This document shows, piece by piece, positions 1 to 6,945 of a stretch of DNA of 14,240 bases. Where the stretch lies: contig JALQST010000035.1 in NCBI GenBank assembly GCA_023264315.1, positions 1-14,240 on the forward strand. The letters run 5' to 3'. Within the stretch, counting starts at the first letter, position 1; each line of letters begins with the position of its first letter. A program made the translations under genes and the position numbers. The notes beneath the pieces were generated by a model. The model saw only the letters and a list, made by a program, of their open reading frames with translations, did no database searches and had not been told where the DNA came from. The stretch comes from Nodosilinea sp. BSH.14 (GTDB taxonomy: Bacteria; Cyanobacteriota; Cyanobacteriia; Phormidesmidales; Phormidesmidaceae).

Positions 1-205
1 GCAGAATCAAAAGGGAACTCGGACTCCGGTAGAATAATGGCGTCGATTAGGTAAACATTACGACAGACACCGGAGGTTGGTTAGGCAGTCCTCGCCTGCT
101 AAGTTCTACCTTAGACAAGGTTTAGCCCGCTTTTGCCAACCCGCTGCATAACGTAATAAACAACGCTAACAAAGCTCTTACGCCGTTTTTGGGAGGTTTC
201 TTGTT
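1..205 (+). promoter_or_regulatory. Upstream and leader region of pgk
   Basis: No gene is visible before pgk. The region is less GC-rich than the coding DNA after it. It holds an imperfect hairpin at about 81-102 (arms TTAGGCAG and CTGCTAA, with one bulged G) and a distant 7-bp inverted repeat, CTCCGGT at 24-30 and ACCGGAG at 69-75. A TAGAAT hexamer at 30-35 could be a -10 element, but no good -35 stands before it. The ribosome-binding site GGGAGG at 191-196 lies nine bases before the ATG and supports that start. The hairpin could equally be the terminator of a gene to the left of the window. Confidence 0.35.
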
Positions 206-1411
206 ATGGTCAAAAAATCTGTGGCCAGTCTGACCGCTGCTGATCTCGAAGGGAAGCGGGTACTGGTGCGGGCGGATTTCAACGTCCCCCTGGATGATCA
301 AGGGGCCATCACCGACGACACCCGCATTCGGGCCGCACTGCCCACTATCCAAGACCTGACGGGCAAAGGAGCCAAGGTGATTTTGACCAGCCACTTTGGT
401 CGCCCCAAGGCCCAGGTGGTCGAGAGTATGCGCCTCACCCCCGTGGCTAAGCGCCTGGGTGAACTGCTGGGTCAAGAGGTGATCAAGTGCGACGACTGCA
501 TGGGTGACGAGGTCGCCGCCGCCGTCAACGGCATGACCAACGGCCAAGTGGCCCTGCTAGAAAACGTGCGCTTCTACGCCGGAGAAGAGGCCAACGATCC
601 CGAGTTTGCCAAGGCCCTCGCCGCCAACGCGGATCTCTACGTGAACGATGCCTTTGGCACCGCCCACCGAGCCCACGCCTCCACCGAAGGTGTCACCAAG
701 TACCTCAGTCCCTCCGTGGCTGGGTATTTGATCGAAAAAGAACTGCAATACCTGCAAGCCGCCATCGAAAATCCCCAGCGGCCCCTGGCGGCCATCATCG
801 GCGGCTCCAAGGTGTCCAGCAAAATCGGCGTGATCGAAACCCTGCTGGATAAAGTAGACAAGCTGCTAATCGGTGGCGGCATGATTTTCACCTTCTACAA
901 AGCCCGTGGCCTCAGCGTCGGCGGTTCTTTGGTGGAAGAAGACAAGCTGGAACTGGCCAAAGCCCTAGAAGCCAAGGCCAAGGAAAAGGGCGTTGACCTG
1001 TTGCTGCCCACCGATGTGGTCGTTGCGGACAAATTCGCCCCCGATGCCAACGCCCAAACCGTCAGCGTGGATGCCATCCCCGACGGCTGGATGGGTCTGG
1101 ATATCGGCCCCGACTCGGTGACGGTGTTCCAAGACGCCCTGAAGCAGTGCAAGTCGGTGATTTGGAACGGCCCCATGGGTGTGTTCGAGTTCGATAAGTT
1201 TGCGGCAGGCACCGAAGCCATCGCCCACACCCTCGCTGAACTCACCCCCCAAGGTGTCACCACTATCATCGGCGGCGGCGACTCGGTGGCGGCGGTTGAA
1301 AAAGTAGGCGTGGCCGAGAAAATGAGCCACATCTCCACGGGCGGCGGTGCCAGCCTGGAACTGCTGGAAGGCAAGGAACTTCCCGGCATTGCGGCTCTGG
1401 ACGAAGCCTAG
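206..1411 (+). CDS. pgk: Phosphoglycerate kinase
   Basis: This enzyme transfers phosphate between ATP and 3-phosphoglycerate. In a cyanobacterium it serves the Calvin cycle in the light and glycolysis in the dark, in the cytosol. The 401-residue protein has the usual bacterial length and is complete. The family signature VLVRADFNVP is at residues 19-28, and the substrate-binding SHFGRPK is at 62-68. Nucleotide-domain motifs follow: GGSKVSSKIGVIETLLDKVD near 200, WNGPMGVFE near 320 and GGGDSVAAV near 355. The ATG is preceded by GGGAGG nine bases upstream. It appears monocistronic, with a long leader before it and a hairpin terminator right after. Nothing in it looks unusual. The opposite-strand open frames across it are shadows of its GC-rich codons. 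Confidence 0.98.
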   Translation: MVKKSVASLTAADLEGKRVLVRADFNVPLDDQGAITDDTRIRAALPTIQDLTGKGAKVILTSHFGRPKAQVVESMRLTPVAKRLGELLGQEVIKCDDCMGDEVAAAVNGMTNGQVALLENVRFYAGEEANDPEFAKALAANADLYVNDAFGTAHRAHASTEGVTKYLSPSVAGYLIEKELQYLQAAIENPQRPLAAIIGGSKVSSKIGVIETLLDKVDKLLIGGGMIFTFYKARGLSVGGSLVEEDKLELAKALEAKAKEKGVDLLLPTDVVVADKFAPDANAQTVSVDAIPDGWMGLDIGPDSVTVFQDALKQCKSVIWNGPMGVFEFDKFAAGTEAIAHTLAELTPQGVTTIIGGGDSVAAVEKVGVAEKMSHISTGGGASLELLEGKELPGIAALDEA

Positions 1412-1426
1412 CCGCTAACCCAGAAC

Positions 1427-1459
1427 AGGAGCCCACGGTCTTGAGAGAAGTGGGCTCTT
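1427..1459 (+). terminator. Probable terminator of pgk
   Basis: The arms GAGCCCAC (1429-1436) and GTGGGCTC (1450-1457) form a perfect 8-bp stem around a 13-base loop, extendable by a G-T and an A-T pair. It starts 16 bases after the pgk stop codon. The following T-run is weak (CTTA), so termination may be incomplete or need the palindrome that follows. Confidence 0.6.
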
Positions 1460-1483
1460 AAGTGGGTATTGGCAAAAAATAGA

Positions 1484-1539
1484 GCGAATTACACGAAACG
1501 CGCCACGATTCGAATCGTGGCGCGTTTCGTGTAATTCGC
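1484..1539. repeat. 56-bp perfect palindrome, possible bidirectional terminator
   Basis: Every base from 1484 to 1511 pairs with its mirror base from 1512 to 1539, giving two 28-base arms with no spacer, centred on CGATTCGAATCG. The sequence is flanked by an A-run on the left (1475-1479) and TTTT on the right (1541-1544), so it would read as a stem plus T-run on both strands. It lies about 70 bases after pgk. It could be a bidirectional terminator, a recent palindromic repeat insertion, or an assembly artefact from a folded-back read. It contains no recognisable gene. Confidence 0.75.
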
Positions 1540-1540
1540 G

Positions 1541-1987
1541 TTTTCAGTCTATGGTTCGTTGTCTTGCCAGACGCAACACCACGATGCCAACCGACATCCC
1601 GAAGGTTATTGACGCCGCGAATGCGCCCTACTTTAATAGCGGAGACTCAAATCTGACGGGCATCAGGTCAAGTTTTATTAGACTAGGCCGCAGCCATGGC
1701 TTTCAAGGGGCTACAGTGCTTGTTACTCTGAGCCTAATACCGAGGCAGCCTTTTCTGAGATCCGGGTCGCTGTGTGCTAATGGATACTTTCCAAATATCC
1801 TCTAAGTTATCGATTCTAGACCGCTTACATAAAATTCCGATCAGTCTCTGAACAGCCGACTCGCCCTGCCCCTCGGCTTGGGGCAGCACCTGCTTCATCG
1901 CATTGGGCAAGGCCGTATCGAGTAGCACAATTAAGCGCAGCAACGCCGGGGAGAGGGATAAATCCCTCTCCCCTCGGATAACAACGG
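1541..1987. other. Gap without a confident gene; possible gene remnant on the minus strand
   Basis: From about 1541 to 1823 the DNA is less GC-rich than its surroundings and has stops in all frames I read, apart from an unconvincing 84-codon plus-strand frame at 1551-1805. From 1947 down to 1824 on the minus strand, a stretch with coding-like codon use reads as a hydrophobic helix followed by an amphipathic one (containing LLRLIVLLDTALPNAMKQVL). It has no good start and runs into random-looking sequence. It may be a decayed gene end, but I recognise no family. The palindrome at 1948-1973 borders it. Confidence 0.3.
1948..1973. repeat. Palindromic CCCTCTCCC repeat
   Basis: GGGGAGAGGGAT and ATCCCTCTCCCC form a perfect 12-bp stem around AA. 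It lies 15 bases beyond the stop codon of the minus-strand gene at 1988-2386 and may act as its transcription end, although no T-run follows. The core CCCTCTCCC recurs in the repeat element at 4411-4503, so this looks like one copy of a dispersed family rather than a dedicated terminator. Confidence 0.6.
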
Positions 1988-2386
1988 CTAGGGGCTTGGT
2001 GGCTTGGTGGGATTCGCCAAAAACTGACGTAGGCGCACCATCACCAAGCTTTGGCCGAGGCTGATGGGCAGGGCGGAAATTCCCTCCATTTGCGACTGCA
2101 CCCAGCGATCTCCCCAGTACCACTCATGGAAGCCATCGATGCCGCCGGAGAGAATCAGTCGCAGATGATTTTGGGACAGTTCCTGGACTTCGTGACGGAT
2201 TTCCACGGGGCCGAAGTAGCTGTGAAAAACGAGATTCGCCTGGAGGGTATCGGGCAACCCAACCTCGAAACGCTGGGGCCAAAGCCATTGCCGAAACTGG
2301 TCGGGCTGGAGCAGGCTGGCTTGAATGTGCCCAGCGGCGGCATCAACTTCAATACGGAGGCGGCTTTGCTGAAAGGTGCCAATCAT
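1988..2386 (-). CDS. Small conserved protein of unknown function
   Basis: This 132-residue protein is probably soluble; no signal peptide or membrane segment is visible. It begins MIGTFQQSRLRIEVDA and alternates short strand-like stretches. It then has an aromatic motif, GFHEWYWGDRWVQS (near residues 84-97), and ends in an amphipathic helix (LGQSLVMVRLRQFL). That order of strands followed by one long C-terminal helix suggests a helix-grip (SRPBCC-like) ligand-binding fold, but this is only inference from pattern. It resembles small hypothetical proteins found across cyanobacteria. It is transcribed away from the ABC module, and no partner gene is beside it. The ATG at the right end gives a full-length-looking protein. 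A second minus-strand frame overlapping its left end is an out-of-frame shadow in the shared part. Confidence 0.75.
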   Translation of the reverse strand: MIGTFQQSRLRIEVDAAAGHIQASLLQPDQFRQWLWPQRFEVGLPDTLQANLVFHSYFGPVEIRHEVQELSQNHLRLILSGGIDGFHEWYWGDRWVQSQMEGISALPISLGQSLVMVRLRQFLANPTKPPSP

Positions 2387-2461
2387 AACCCGTTGGGAAA
2401 AACCGCGACAACACCTCCCAGTATGCCAAAAGTCCCATGGAAAATCGCCAGCCCACCCTTT

Positions 2462-2520
2462 GGGCGAGGAGACCGTGCCCCTACCTGTTATCCCTTGGGT
2501 GCGGAGACCGCACCCCTACA
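2462..2520. repeat. Two tandem hairpin repeats with a GGAGACCG core
   Basis: Two related units lie close together, 2462-2484 and 2497-2520. Both contain GGAGACCG followed by a C-run and CTAC. In the second unit GGGTGCGG and CCGCACCC form a perfect 8-bp stem around AGA. The first is similar but has one mismatch and one G-T pair. They sit in the divergent promoter region between the minus-strand gene and the ABC ATPase gene, and look like dispersed palindromic repeats rather than a regulator site. Confidence 0.6.
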
Positions 2521-2596
2521 TCTCGACTCCCGCTCCCACAAATGCCCCCCTTGTTTGCTATAACTGTCCCTTGATCCCACCGGATATGAGGCGTCC

Positions 2597-3577
2597 ATGA
2601 TTGAAGTTGAGCACCTCGGTAAAACCTATGGCTCTACCCCGGCCATTCGCGATGTCACCTTTGAGGCGCAGCCGGGGGAGATTCTAGGCTTTTTGGGGCC
2701 AAATGGGGCGGGCAAAACCACCACCATGCGGATTTTGTCGGGCTATCTGCCCGCCTCGGAGGGTACGGCCCGGATTGCGGGCTACGATGTCCACACCGAT
2801 TCCATGGCGGTGCGGCAGCGGATTGGCTACCTACCAGAGTCGCCGCCGCTGTATCCGCAGATGACGGTGGAGGGCTATTTGAATTTTGTCGCCAAAATTA
2901 AGGGCGTTCCAGCGGGAATGCGGCCCCAGCGTGCCCAAATTGCTATGGAGCGTTGCGGGTTATTGGATCGGCGCACGACGCTGATTCGCAAGCTCTCCAA
3001 GGGCTATCGGCAGCGGGTGGGCATTGCCCAGGCGATTATCCACGATCCGCCTGTGATTATTTTGGATGAGCCTACCGTGGGCTTGGATCCGCGCCAAATC
3101 AACGAAGTTCGCCAGTTGATTAAAAACCTCGCCGGAAGCCATACGATTATTCTGTCCACCCACATCCTGCCGGAAGTCAGCATGACCTGCGACCGGGTGA
3201 CGATCATCAACCGAGGCCAAGTGGTGGCGACGGATACCCCCGACAACCTCACCGCCCGCCTCGCCGGAGAAATAGCCTACGAGGTGGAAATTAAGGGCGA
3301 CGTGAACCAGGCCCAACCCCTACTGGCCCATTTGGCCGAGGTGCGCCAGGTGGAAATCCTCAGCCCCGATCATCTGCCGGAACATCATCATCGTTTGCGG
3401 GTAACGGGCCATCAGGACGCTGGACTGGGCCAAGCCATTGCCGCCAGTCTTGTCCATGCGGGCCTGGAACTGCACGAACTACACCGCCAGCAGGCCACTC
3501 TAGAAGATGTGTTCCTCAACCTGACCACCACCGAACCCAGTGCTCCCCCCGTGCCCCCTGTGGAGGTGTCCAAATGA
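2597..3577 (+). CDS. Gld-type ABC transporter ATP-binding protein
   Basis: This is the ATPase subunit of an ABC-2 type transporter, on the cytoplasmic face of the inner membrane, hydrolysing ATP for the permease encoded next to it. Visible motifs: Walker A GPNGAGKT at residues 34-41; a GYLPE segment at 77-81 where many ABC proteins have Q, as in GldA; signature LSKGYRQRVG at 133-142; Walker B VIILDEPTVGLDP at 153-165; and switch histidine 189. After the roughly 225-residue ATPase domain comes a C-terminal regulatory extension of about 100 residues, as in GldA/CcmA/DrrA-like proteins. The ATG is preceded by GAGG at 2588-2591. Its stop overlaps the permease start, so the two are translationally coupled. 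The cargo is unknown, and a motility role should not be assumed from the family name. Confidence 0.92.
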   Translation: MIEVEHLGKTYGSTPAIRDVTFEAQPGEILGFLGPNGAGKTTTMRILSGYLPASEGTARIAGYDVHTDSMAVRQRIGYLPESPPLYPQMTVEGYLNFVAKIKGVPAGMRPQRAQIAMERCGLLDRRTTLIRKLSKGYRQRVGIAQAIIHDPPVIILDEPTVGLDPRQINEVRQLIKNLAGSHTIILSTHILPEVSMTCDRVTIINRGQVVATDTPDNLTARLAGEIAYEVEIKGDVNQAQPLLAHLAEVRQVEILSPDHLPEHHHRLRVTGHQDAGLGQAIAASLVHAGLELHELHRQQATLEDVFLNLTTTEPSAPPVPPVEVSK

Positions 3578-4410
3578 TGAATGCGAAGGCGAACTTGAAC
3601 AATCTTATCTTCAAAAACATCCTGGCCATCTACCAGCGCGAACTGCAAAGCTACTTCACCTCGCCTCTGTCCTACGTAATTACGGCAGTGTTTTGGCTGT
3701 TGGGGGGCTTTTTCCTCGTTGCCATTCTGCTAGGGCCGCAGGGTCTCATTGCCGCCGCTGCCCAGGCGGATCAAGCCACCCAGATGGGCATGGCCCCGCC
3801 GCCCCCCTTTGATGTGGCCTACGAATTTAACAAAGCCTACGTGGGTCTGCTGGGGTCGCTGTCGATGTTTGTGCTGCCGATGCTCTCCATGGGCCTCTAC
3901 ACCGACGAACGCAAGCAGGGCACCCTAGAGCTTTTGGCCACGTCTCCCATTCCCAACTGGGCGGTGGCCCTGGGTAAATTGCTGGCGGTGGTGACGTTCT
4001 ACATCGGCATGGTGCTGCCGTTGATGGTGAGCCAGTCTGTCGCGTTGGGGGCGGCCACTCCTCCGTTGGGGTCAGCGGGGTTTGTGCTCTCCTACGTGGG
4101 TCTGGTGCTTATGGCTGCAAGCCTGTTGGCGCTGGGGATGTTCGTCTCCTCCCTCACCGAGAGCACCGTCCTGGCGGCGATTATGACCTTCGCCCTCATT
4201 CTGCTCCTCTGGCTGGTGGATGCCGTGGCCCAGGGGTTGCCCGGTGCCCTGGGGGAAGCCTTCAGCCATCTCTCCCTGCTGCGCCACTTCACCACCTTCA
4301 CCGAGGGCGTGTTCGACTCCAGCAGTTTGGTGCTGTTTTTGTCCTTCATCATCCTCGGCATTTTCCTCACCGCCCAATCCGTCGAAGCCCTCCGGTTCCA
4401 GCGATCTTAG
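3574..4410 (+). CDS. ABC-2 type permease (GldF-like)
   Basis: This 278-residue integral membrane protein is the likely channel partner of the ATPase just upstream. About six hydrophobic segments are visible, roughly at residues 33-54, 91-110, 133-153, 167-188, 195-215 and 251-272. Between the second and third is the conserved cytoplasmic coupling motif YTDERKQGTLELLATSPI (109-126), typical of ABC-2 permeases of the GldF/NosY type. The start ATG overlaps the upstream TGA (ATGATGA at 3574-3580); a second Met follows at once. A C-rich repeat element begins directly after the stop and separates it from the GldG-like gene. Substrate unknown. Confidence 0.9.
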   Translation: MMNAKANLNNLIFKNILAIYQRELQSYFTSPLSYVITAVFWLLGGFFLVAILLGPQGLIAAAAQADQATQMGMAPPPPFDVAYEFNKAYVGLLGSLSMFVLPMLSMGLYTDERKQGTLELLATSPIPNWAVALGKLLAVVTFYIGMVLPLMVSQSVALGAATPPLGSAGFVLSYVGLVLMAASLLALGMFVSSLTESTVLAAIMTFALILLLWLVDAVAQGLPGALGEAFSHLSLLRHFTTFTEGVFDSSSLVLFLSFIILGIFLTAQSVEALRFQRS

Positions 4411-4503
4411 ACCCTCACCCCCAGCCCCTCTCCCCGTGGGAGAGGGGAGCCGGACGTTCTTCAAAGTCCCTCTCCCTGTGGGAGAGGGATTTAGGGTGTG
4501 GGC
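4411..4503. repeat. C-rich palindromic repeat element inside the Gld-like operon
   Basis: The element starts at the base after the permease stop codon. It contains two hairpins. CCCCTCTCCC (4425-4434) pairs with GGGAGAGGGG (4438-4447) around CGT, and TCCCTCTCCC (4467-4476) pairs with GGGAGAGGGA (4480-4489) around TGT. The outer ends, CCCTCACCC and GGGTGTGGG, are also near-complementary, so the whole unit could fold as one structure. In one minus-strand frame it reads as PSPTGRG twice, a signature of such repeats misread as protein. It may weaken transcription into the next gene. Confidence 0.75.
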
Positions 4504-4648
4504 CACCCCGGCACCTAGTCCCCATTGATTCAGTCAACGTGGATTCAGGCAAACAGGGCTATCTTGGGCCACAAGCCGCCTAGAATCTGCCGACGCCTCC
4601 CCTGCTGTACATCTCTTTCCCCCAACCCGTCCCGTTTGGTATACATCC

Positions 4649-6280
4649 ATGAACGTTAAGGTGGCCTATCAGAAGTATCTCAAGTACCTGGCTCTACCCG
4701 GCTTGGCCCTGGCTACGGCGGGCCTGATTGCGGGCTTTGTGGCAGGATGGACGCCCCTGCCCTCGGCCTTGCTGTTGGGCGGACTGGGGTTGATGGTGGT
4801 GGGCCTAGGCTTTAGCGAGTATGGCCGCAATCGCTTCTGGAGTCAGCGTTCCACGGAAGCGGGGGCCAATGCCCTGGTGTCAATTTTGGCGGTGCTGGCG
4901 ATTTTGGGACTGGTGAACTTCCTGGCGGTGCGCTACTCCAGCCGGGTGGATTTGACCGAAAACCAGATTTTTACCCTGGCCCCAGAGTCTCGGCAGGTAG
5001 TGGCCTCCCTGGCAGAGCCGACGCGGGTGCTGGTGTTTGACCCGAACCAAACCCCCCAGGATCGGCAGCTTCTGGAGAGCTATCGACGGGCCGGGGATAA
5101 CTTCGCCTTCGAGTTCGTCAACCCCTACGACAATCCTCGCTTGGCCCAGTCCTTCAACGTCACCCAACCGGGGATGGTGTTTGTGGAGCAGGGCGACACC
5201 CGCCGCCCCGTGCAGACCCTCACCCCGTCGGATCGCCTCTCCGAGCGCACCCTTACCAGCGTCCTCGCCCAGTTGGGGCAGGAAAGTTCTCTCAAAGCCT
5301 ACTTCACCCAGGGCCACCAGGAATTCACCATCGACGGCAGCGAAGCCCTTTTCCTCCAAGCCGCCACCGCCTTGGGGGAAAAGGGCTTCACGGTGGAGCC
5401 GCTGGATCTCTCCACCACCCCCACCGTGCCAGAGGATGCCAGCGTGGTCATCGTGGCGGGGCCAGCCACGGAATTTTTTGATGCTGAAGTTGAAGCGCTC
5501 CAGTCCTACCTTAATCAAGGGGGAAGTCTGATGCTGCTGATCGACCCGCGCACCAACCCCAACTTAGATAGCCTGCTGGATCCCTGGGGCGTGACGCTCG
5601 ACAACCGCATCGTGCTGGATACCTCCGGCGCAGGGCAACTGGTGGGCCTTGGCCCCGCCGCCCCCCTCGTCACCAACTACGGCGACCACCCCATCACCCG
5701 CGACTTTGGCACGGGCCGATCCTTCTTCCCCCTAGTGCGGCCCATTAACATCGAGGAAGTGCCGGACGTAACCGCTGTTTCCATCCTCAACAGCAACCCC
5801 CAAAGCCGCGCCGAAGCCCTTTCCGAAGCCGGAGAACTACAATTCGACGAAAACGCGCCCCCCTCCGGCCCCTATACCCTCGGCGTGGCCCTCAGCCGCC
5901 CCATTAACCCCAGCGAAACGGCCACGGAGGAAGCCGCCCTACCCGAAGAGAGTGGCGAATCCCCCAACGATCCCGCCGCTGATGATCCTGAGAACCCTAG
6001 CGCTGAGGCTAAGGAATCCCGCCTGGTGGTGATTGGCAACGCCTCCTTTGCCACCGATGGCCTGTTCGAGCAGCAGCTCAACGGCGATGTCTTCCTCAAT
6101 TCTGTGAGCTGGCTGGGCCAAGCCGACGACGCCACCCTCTCCATTCGCCCCCGCGAAGTCACCAACCGCCGCATTGTGATGACGGTACAGCAACAGATTG
6201 GCCTCGGTGTGTTTGCCCTGTTGATTTTGCCCCTGGTGGGTATCATCCTGGCGGTGCTGCTCTGGCTGAAGCGGCGTTAG
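4649..6280 (+). CDS. GldG-like ABC transporter auxiliary protein
   Basis: This 543-residue membrane protein resembles the auxiliary component of Gld-type ABC systems (GldG; ABC_transp_aux/IFT52-like domain). Hydrophobic segments lie near residues 14-33, 39-55 and 75-95. A large domain, presumably outside the cytoplasm, runs from about 96 to 515, and a final membrane helix (about 515-540) ends in LKRR. The junction SSRVDLTENQIFTLAPESRQ (97-116) is typical of the family, as is the GGSLMLLIDP strand near 290. A low-complexity acidic linker occupies about 427-462. It follows the permease by 238 bases rather than overlapping it, with a repeat element between them. The ATG has no clear ribosome-binding site. 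No DUF4340-like gene follows, although I recall one in many cyanobacterial versions. Function beyond membership of the complex is unknown. Confidence 0.88.
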   Translation: MNVKVAYQKYLKYLALPGLALATAGLIAGFVAGWTPLPSALLLGGLGLMVVGLGFSEYGRNRFWSQRSTEAGANALVSILAVLAILGLVNFLAVRYSSRVDLTENQIFTLAPESRQVVASLAEPTRVLVFDPNQTPQDRQLLESYRRAGDNFAFEFVNPYDNPRLAQSFNVTQPGMVFVEQGDTRRPVQTLTPSDRLSERTLTSVLAQLGQESSLKAYFTQGHQEFTIDGSEALFLQAATALGEKGFTVEPLDLSTTPTVPEDASVVIVAGPATEFFDAEVEALQSYLNQGGSLMLLIDPRTNPNLDSLLDPWGVTLDNRIVLDTSGAGQLVGLGPAAPLVTNYGDHPITRDFGTGRSFFPLVRPINIEEVPDVTAVSILNSNPQSRAEALSEAGELQFDENAPPSGPYTLGVALSRPINPSETATEEAALPEESGESPNDPAADDPENPSAEAKESRLVVIGNASFATDGLFEQQLNGDVFLNSVSWLGQADDATLSIRPREVTNRRIVMTVQQQIGLGVFALLILPLVGIILAVLLWLKRR

Positions 6281-6385
6281 CAACGGTATAAACCACCCGG
6301 GAATGGCCGTCCTTGGGACTACGGAAAGCCCAGGTTTAGGGGATCTCTCCCCTGACATGCCCTGCTGGTGGAAGGCCTCTCTCGG

Positions 6386-6745
6386 CTATTTCCCCATCAG
6401 GCGAGAAACCCCCTCCACCAGCACCTCGGCCTTGTCTAGCACGCTACCGAAAATCACCACCGTTGCCGCCGCAATAATCACCGTGCGGGAAATTGCCAAG
6501 TTATCCTTCGATAGCTGCAAAAAGCGCTCTTCCCATTTGTCGGTGCGTTCATCCAGGCGCTTAATGTCGGCATCTAACTTCTGATCTAGGTCTTGGATGT
6601 TTTGCTCTAACCCTTGGATGTTTTGCTCTAACCCTTGGATGTTTTGCTCTAACCCTTGGATACGGAGATTCAAGCTTTGATCCAGCCGATCAATGCGTTC
6701 CAGCACTTCAGCTTGCAGGTCTCTAGGTTCCGGCGCGGTAGTCAT
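6386..6745 (-). CDS. Small coiled-coil protein with C-terminal membrane helix
   Basis: The protein has 119 residues. Residues 12-80 are a continuous heptad pattern rich in L, I, Q, D and R, including three identical copies of GLEQNIQ plus a variant (DLDQKLD), so it should form a coiled coil. A hydrophobic stretch follows at about 88-103 (TVIIAAATVVIFGSVL), giving a tail-anchored look with the coil in the cytoplasm. No enzymatic motif is visible and I do not recognise a named family; short coil-plus-helix proteins of this shape occur in cyanobacteria. The GLEQNIQ copies are encoded by a perfect 21-bp tandem repeat. It is convergent with the GldG-like gene and divergent from the metal ABC ATPase gene. 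Confidence 0.75.
   Translation of the reverse strand: MTTAPEPRDLQAEVLERIDRLDQSLNLRIQGLEQNIQGLEQNIQGLEQNIQDLDQKLDADIKRLDERTDKWEERFLQLSKDNLAISRTVIIAAATVVIFGSVLDKAEVLVEGVSRLMGK
6592..6654. repeat. Perfect 21-bp tandem repeat, three copies, inside the coiled-coil gene
   Basis: Three identical 21-bp units are at 6592-6612, 6613-6633 and 6634-6654, followed by the first six bases of a fourth (6655-6660). Each unit encodes one heptad, GLEQNIQ, on the minus strand, so a change of copy number keeps the frame and lengthens or shortens the coil by whole heptads. Confidence 0.95.
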
Positions 6746-6779
6746 GGTGAATCACAGGATGAACAGGGTCACTATGGCC

Positions 6780-6788
6780 ATCATATCA
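6780..6788 (-). promoter_or_regulatory. Possible extended -10 promoter of the coiled-coil gene
   Basis: On the minus strand this reads TGATATGAT: TATGAT with a TG one base upstream, as in extended -10 promoters. It lies about 35 bases before the start codon. No good -35 is seen at the usual distance; the 14-bp tandem repeats occupy that space. Confidence 0.3.
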
Positions 6789-6830
6789 AGGCTGTTCTAA
6801 CCAAGCCGTTCTAACCAAGCCGTTCTAACC
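6788..6830. repeat. Tandem 14-bp repeats in the divergent regulatory region
   Basis: AAGCCGTTCTAACC occurs twice in perfect tandem (6803-6816 and 6817-6830), preceded by a 15-base variant AAGGCTGTTCTAACC at 6788-6802. The array lies between the coiled-coil gene and the metal ABC ATPase gene. It could be a row of regulator sites or a simple short tandem repeat. Confidence 0.85.
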
Positions 6831-6909
6831 CAATCGGTTAGGGGGGCGGCGGAGAGGCAGATTCGGCCCAAGGTCACTGCCCCAAGCAGGCGAATGCCGA
6901 GTATGATAC

Positions 6910-6924
6910 TGATAACGGTTATCA
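6910..6924. promoter_or_regulatory. Zur-type operator (zinc box)
   Basis: TGATAACGGTTATCA is a perfect 7-1-7 inverted repeat. It closely matches the cyanobacterial Zur box TGATAATNATTATCA, differing in one base of each half-site, and the change is symmetrical. A TATGAT hexamer at 6902-6907 is a plausible -10, so the box would cover the transcription start, where a bound repressor would block it. The start codon of the ZnuC-like ATPase lies 21 bases beyond the box. A site for another Fur-family repressor is the main alternative. Confidence 0.75.
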
Positions 6925-6945
6925 TTTTTGGCAGCTTGGGCAATC

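Noticed and set aside
122..1389. Several long minus-strand frames across pgk
   Set aside because: They are shadows of the GC-rich pgk codons; their translations are low-complexity and match no family, while pgk is unmistakable.
1505..1518. TTCGAATC resembling a tRNA T-loop
   Set aside because: It is the centre of the 56-bp palindrome; no acceptor, D or anticodon arms are present.
1551..1805. 84-codon plus-strand frame after the palindrome
   Set aside because: No ribosome-binding site, mixed composition and no recognisable fold or motif; it looks like chance.
2462..2520. Short CRISPR array suggested by two similar units
   Set aside because: Only two imperfect units with a 12-base gap, hairpin-forming, and no cas genes nearby.
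4448..4466. Start of a retron- or toxin-like element in the Gld gap
   Set aside because: The sequence between the two hairpins is too short to encode anything; the element is a simple repeat.
4072..4506. Minus-strand frame reading PSPTGRG twice
   Set aside because: This peptide comes from translating the C-rich palindromic repeat, and the rest is the shadow of the permease gene.
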